A DNA stretch of 64,000 bases, from NCBI RefSeq assembly GCF_004770895.1, contig NZ_RQHS01000005.1, forward strand, positions 186,001 through 250,000, written 5' to 3'. How positions within the stretch are numbered: position 1 is the stretch's first letter; each line of letters opens with the position of its first letter. Origin of the DNA: Leptospira dzoumogneensis (lineage in GTDB: Bacteria > Spirochaetota > Leptospiria > Leptospirales > Leptospiraceae). Shown here in pieces: positions 61,523-64,000 of this stretch. The position numbers and the translations under genes were made by a program. Below the pieces are notes generated by a model. The model had not been told where the DNA came from. It saw only the letters and a list, made by a program, of their open reading frames with translations, and searched no databases.

Positions 61523-62998
61523 TCAAGCGGAAAGAATTTCATATTCGGACAGATCGATCTTTCTGGTTCTATAAGAATATTCGTAAGTATGACCAGGCCA
61601 ATTATTCGTGTTCTTACCGGAAGCATTGATATACCAGTTCGTACATCCGGTGTCCCAAACGAATTTATCGAATTTTTTATTTAAAGATGTGTTATAGTTT
61701 TGCATACTTCGAGCTTTAGGGATCAATGCTTGGATCCCTTTTTTATTCATTTCGTTCAAGGCAGAAATGAGATAACGCACCTGAGATTCGATCATGTACA
61801 CGATAGAATTATGAGCAAGGTTCGTATTCGGTCCGTATAGAATATAAAAATTCGGAAAGCCTGCAACAGTTACACCTAGATAAGCCTCTGCACCATTCTT
61901 CCAAACCTCATTTAGATCTCGGTTTTTAGTACCTTTTACTTTCATGGGAGAAAGGAACTCGGTAGCTTTAAATCCGGTCCCAAAAACGATCGCATCGAAT
62001 TTTTTGAGGCCATCCTTGGTCACGATCCCTTCCGGATTCGCTTCCTGAATGGATTCGGAAAGTACTTTTGTATTCGGTTTTGCTAATGCTTCATAATAAT
62101 CATTCGAAAGAAGAATACGTTTACATCCTGCAGGATAATCAGGAGTTAGGATCTTACGTAGTTCCGGATCCTTGACGAACTTTTTCATATGAGAAAGGCT
62201 CATCCATTTTACGATCTTGTTCGCATGATTATTCTTTTGGAATGCGATCATTCTGATCTCGTTCCACATATAGATCTGAAATCTATGCAATAACCTCAAC
62301 CCAGGAAGATATTTGAATAAGAACTTTTCAAAACCGAAGTATTTACGATCCGGTTTAGGGACCACCCAAGGTGCAGTTCTTTGAAAAACGGTTACCTCCG
62401 CTCCTTGGTTTACGATTTGAGGAATGAACTGGATTGCGCTAGCACCTGTTCCGATTGCTGCTACCTTCTTCCCTGAAAAATTGTAAGAAGGATCCCAATT
62501 TGCAGAATGGAATATCCTACCCTTAAAACTTTCTAAACCTTTGATAGAAGGTAGAGCAGGGCGATTCAATTGTCCTACCGCAGAAATAAAAACGTCATGC
62601 TCTAATGTTTCATTTTGAGAAGTTTTGATCTTCCAAACTCTGGAAGTATCGTCCCAATCAGCGGATTTGATCTCGATCCCGAAACGAATATGAGGAAGAA
62701 TTCCGTATTTTTCCGCACAATGTTTTAAGTAAGAAAGTATCTCAGGCTGAGCGGAATATTTTCTAGGCCAATCTGGATTCGGTTCGAAAGAAAAAGAATA
62801 AAGATGAGAAGGAACGTCGCATGCTGCTCCAGGATAAGTATTTTCCCTCCAAGTTCCTCCTACCGAATTTGATTTTTCGTAAATTACGAAATTATGGAAT
62901 CCATTCTTCTTAAGTTGTATTGCAGCACATAAACCGCCGAAACCTGTACCTACAATCGCGATAGAGATCGATTTTTCTTTTTTATTTTGTGACTGCAT
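61523..62998 (-). CDS. Baeyer-Villiger-type flavin monooxygenase
   Basis: 491 aa. The FAD site is VGTGFGGLCAAIQLKKNG, followed by GGTWRENTYPGAACDVPSHL. The type I BVMO fingerprint FxGxxxHxxxW is seen as FKGRIFHSANWD (about residues 166-177), with Asp for the usual Pro at the end. The NADPH site is KVAAIGTGASAIQFIPQI. It would insert oxygen next to a ketone or oxidise related substrates. It converges with tetR, 46 nt apart, and has its own operator-bearing promoter, so it is probably a separate regulatory unit. Confidence 0.9.
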   Translation of the reverse strand: MQSQNKKEKSISIAIVGTGFGGLCAAIQLKKNGFHNFVIYEKSNSVGGTWRENTYPGAACDVPSHLYSFSFEPNPDWPRKYSAQPEILSYLKHCAEKYGILPHIRFGIEIKSADWDDTSRVWKIKTSQNETLEHDVFISAVGQLNRPALPSIKGLESFKGRIFHSANWDPSYNFSGKKVAAIGTGASAIQFIPQIVNQGAEVTVFQRTAPWVVPKPDRKYFGFEKFLFKYLPGLRLLHRFQIYMWNEIRMIAFQKNNHANKIVKWMSLSHMKKFVKDPELRKILTPDYPAGCKRILLSNDYYEALAKPNTKVLSESIQEANPEGIVTKDGLKKFDAIVFGTGFKATEFLSPMKVKGTKNRDLNEVWKNGAEAYLGVTVAGFPNFYILYGPNTNLAHNSIVYMIESQVRYLISALNEMNKKGIQALIPKARSMQNYNTSLNKKFDKFVWDTGCTNWYINASGKNTNNWPGHTYEYSYRTRKIDLSEYEILSA

Positions 62999-63018
62999 GT
63001 TTTACAAACTCCGGATAA

Positions 63019-63038
63019 ATTATATGAACAAATGTTCA
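63019..63038 (-). promoter_or_regulatory. Monooxygenase promoter with adjoining palindromic operator
   Basis: On the minus strand a perfect TATAAT (63024-63019) directly abuts the perfect palindrome TGAACA-AA-TGTTCA (63025-63038), which would fill the -35/-10 spacer. The -35 is poor, which suits an activator-dependent or tightly repressed promoter. A GGAG Shine-Dalgarno follows before the ATG at 62998. The palindrome type is common for TetR-family sites but differs from the TTACCANTGGTAA pair. Confidence 0.6.
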
Positions 63039-63155
63039 CAAGGTTTGGGTTTTTAGGTTTCTACTTAAGCGCATCATTGAAAGGAAAATCATTCTAGCAA
63101 GTCGATTTTTAAGACTATAATTGTATCGAACCTTGTTAAATATCAACTCAAGGCT

Positions 63156-64000
63156 TTATATTTGGGAAGAAGGTAGAAAGATCCGAATCATTGCTTCTTT
63201 GGAATTTGGAAATTCCAATGTTAAAGAACCTTGGAAAATTCTTAATAAAGCGCTGTGTATTTTCAATCCTTGGCCGGAAGAACGCACCGATATAAGATCC
63301 TTTCCTATTTCGTTTTTGATCTGAATGAATAAGCCGTTCTCATATCGAATGGCGATCTTGATTCGTGATTTTGATTCTCCTGAATATTTTACCGCATTAC
63401 GTAAGGATTCTCTGAACGCATAATATAGAACTTCCTGCACTTCAGGAGGATAGTTTTCCGTTTGAGAATTTATATTTGGATCTATTTCCCAAATTAACGA
63501 AGAATCTTTTGCTTCAGAATCCTGAAGTTTTTGCAGCATCGGAATAAGTCCTAATCTGGAAATTTCCAGACCGGTATCGGACATTTCTCTCAATAGAGAA
63601 GATATCCTTTTGTGAAGTTCGGTAAGAGAATTTGCATGTTGAGAATCGAGATTTCCCGACTTATCGTTTGAAATTTCTAAAATAAGAGAATGGATTTCAG
63701 GAAGTATTTCATCATGAAGGATTTGTCTGGTCTTTTGGTCGGAAAGTCTTTGTTCTTGGATTTTCTTTCTTTGAAGTTCTTCTAGAATATTTCCAGTTTC
63801 TTCTAAAAATAAAGAATGTACGAGCCAGGTGCCCGTGACCTGTGCGATCTCAATTTCCTCTTCTGCGAATAATCCTCCGTTTTCCTTTTGACCCAGGATC
63901 AAATATGCATCTCCGGTAAGAACACTTTCAATTTTTACTCGGATCACAAAATCGGAAAACCGATCCTTATCTAAGTATTGGATATTAGGATTTTCCGGAT
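63156..64000 (-). CDS. Sensor histidine kinase, C-terminal part (5' end beyond window)
   Basis: The minus-strand frame is open from 63156 to the window edge with no stop; the start lies outside, and a GTG at 63947 should not be taken as the start. Residues from the edge resemble the end of a GAF-like sensor. Then come the dimerisation segment with the phospho-accepting His in QILHDEILPEIHSLILEI, and an ATPase domain with the N-box FRESLRNAVKYSGESKSRI and the G-box SSGQGLKIHSALL. This is the NarX/DesK-type HisKA_3 architecture. The response regulator is not in the window. Confidence 0.85.
   Translation of the reverse strand, partial: PENPNIQYLDKDRFSDFVIRVKIESVLTGDAYLILGQKENGGLFAEEEIEIAQVTGTWLVHSLFLEETGNILEELQRKKIQEQRLSDQKTRQILHDEILPEIHSLILEISNDKSGNLDSQHANSLTELHKRISSLLREMSDTGLEISRLGLIPMLQKLQDSEAKDSSLIWEIDPNINSQTENYPPEVQEVLYYAFRESLRNAVKYSGESKSRIKIAIRYENGLFIQIKNEIGKDLISVRSSGQGLKIHSALLRIFQGSLTLEFPNSKEAMIRIFLPSSQI

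Noticed and set aside
1..64000. Searched for tRNA, rRNA, CRISPR arrays, transposases, integrases, phage genes and classical toxin-antitoxin pairs
   Set aside because: None was visible. The Fic protein carries its own inhibitory motif and has no adjacent antitoxin, so it is not called a toxin-antitoxin pair.

Overview
The window looks like part of a Leptospira chromosome (phylum Spirochaetota). GC is moderate, and the gene complement is that of a double-membrane spirochaete: LpxK, an MsbA-type exporter, an LptF/G permease, a LolA-like carrier, an OmpA-family protein, many lipoproteins with loose spirochaetal lipoboxes, and several proteins of a type I know only from leptospires. The species cannot be resolved from sequence alone. 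No rRNA, tRNA, CRISPR array, transposase or prophage is visible, so most of the window is ordinary chromosomal backbone.

Layout. 1-9.5 kb, all minus strand: the N-terminal two thirds of a ComEC-type DNA channel, then the tightly packed lolA-like / 609-aa unknown / trpS cluster, the electron transfer flavoprotein genes etfB-etfA, and a large GT-C type membrane glycosyltransferase with a small membrane protein. 9.6-14.4 kb, plus strand: an acyl-CoA dehydrogenase, a coupled lipoprotein/CapA-metallophosphatase pair and an Old Yellow Enzyme reductase. 14.4-20.2 kb, minus: an SH3b protein, a coiled-coil protein and an ABC exporter trio (ATPase, FtsX-like permease, HlyD-like adaptor). 20.5-26.4 kb: a secreted protein behind a clear promoter, an LptF/G permease, a HEAT-repeat protein, a MoeB/ThiF-like enzyme and two tandem outer-membrane barrel paralogues. 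26.5-37.7 kb is envelope biogenesis: lpxK, an MsbA-like exporter, an orphan peptide-type binding lipoprotein, penicillin-binding protein 1A, a methyltransferase facing a flavin amine oxidase, and an OmpA/PD40 protein.

37.7-41.7 kb is the most accessory-looking part: small membrane proteins and lipoproteins, a DoxX protein, a GC-rich multi-hairpin element (39367-39463), a probable 55-codon gene with its own promoter, and AT-rich cysteine-patterned lipoproteins including a divergent paralogue pair. 41.8-50.1 kb: two GT4 glycosyltransferases, a serine-hydrolase-like lipoprotein, a DUF5329-type protein, a class II glutamine amidotransferase and polA. 50.2-57 kb: a Fic protein with an apparently leaderless, operator-embedded promoter, an aldo/keto reductase, a MEST/PEG1-type hydrolase, a PilZ protein, an OlsB-like acyltransferase and a divergent PiT-like transporter. 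56.9-64 kb is a lipid-oxidation block: acyl-CoA dehydrogenase plus FadH-like reductase divergent from a TetR regulator with two perfect operators between them, a Baeyer-Villiger-type monooxygenase with its own operator, and the C-terminal part of a sensor histidine kinase.

I did not find a clear multi-gene system of unknown type. The strongest candidates for something undescribed are small: the structured GC-rich element, the self-contained fic control region, the paired TetR operators 42 bp apart, and the competing hairpins between trpS and comEC.
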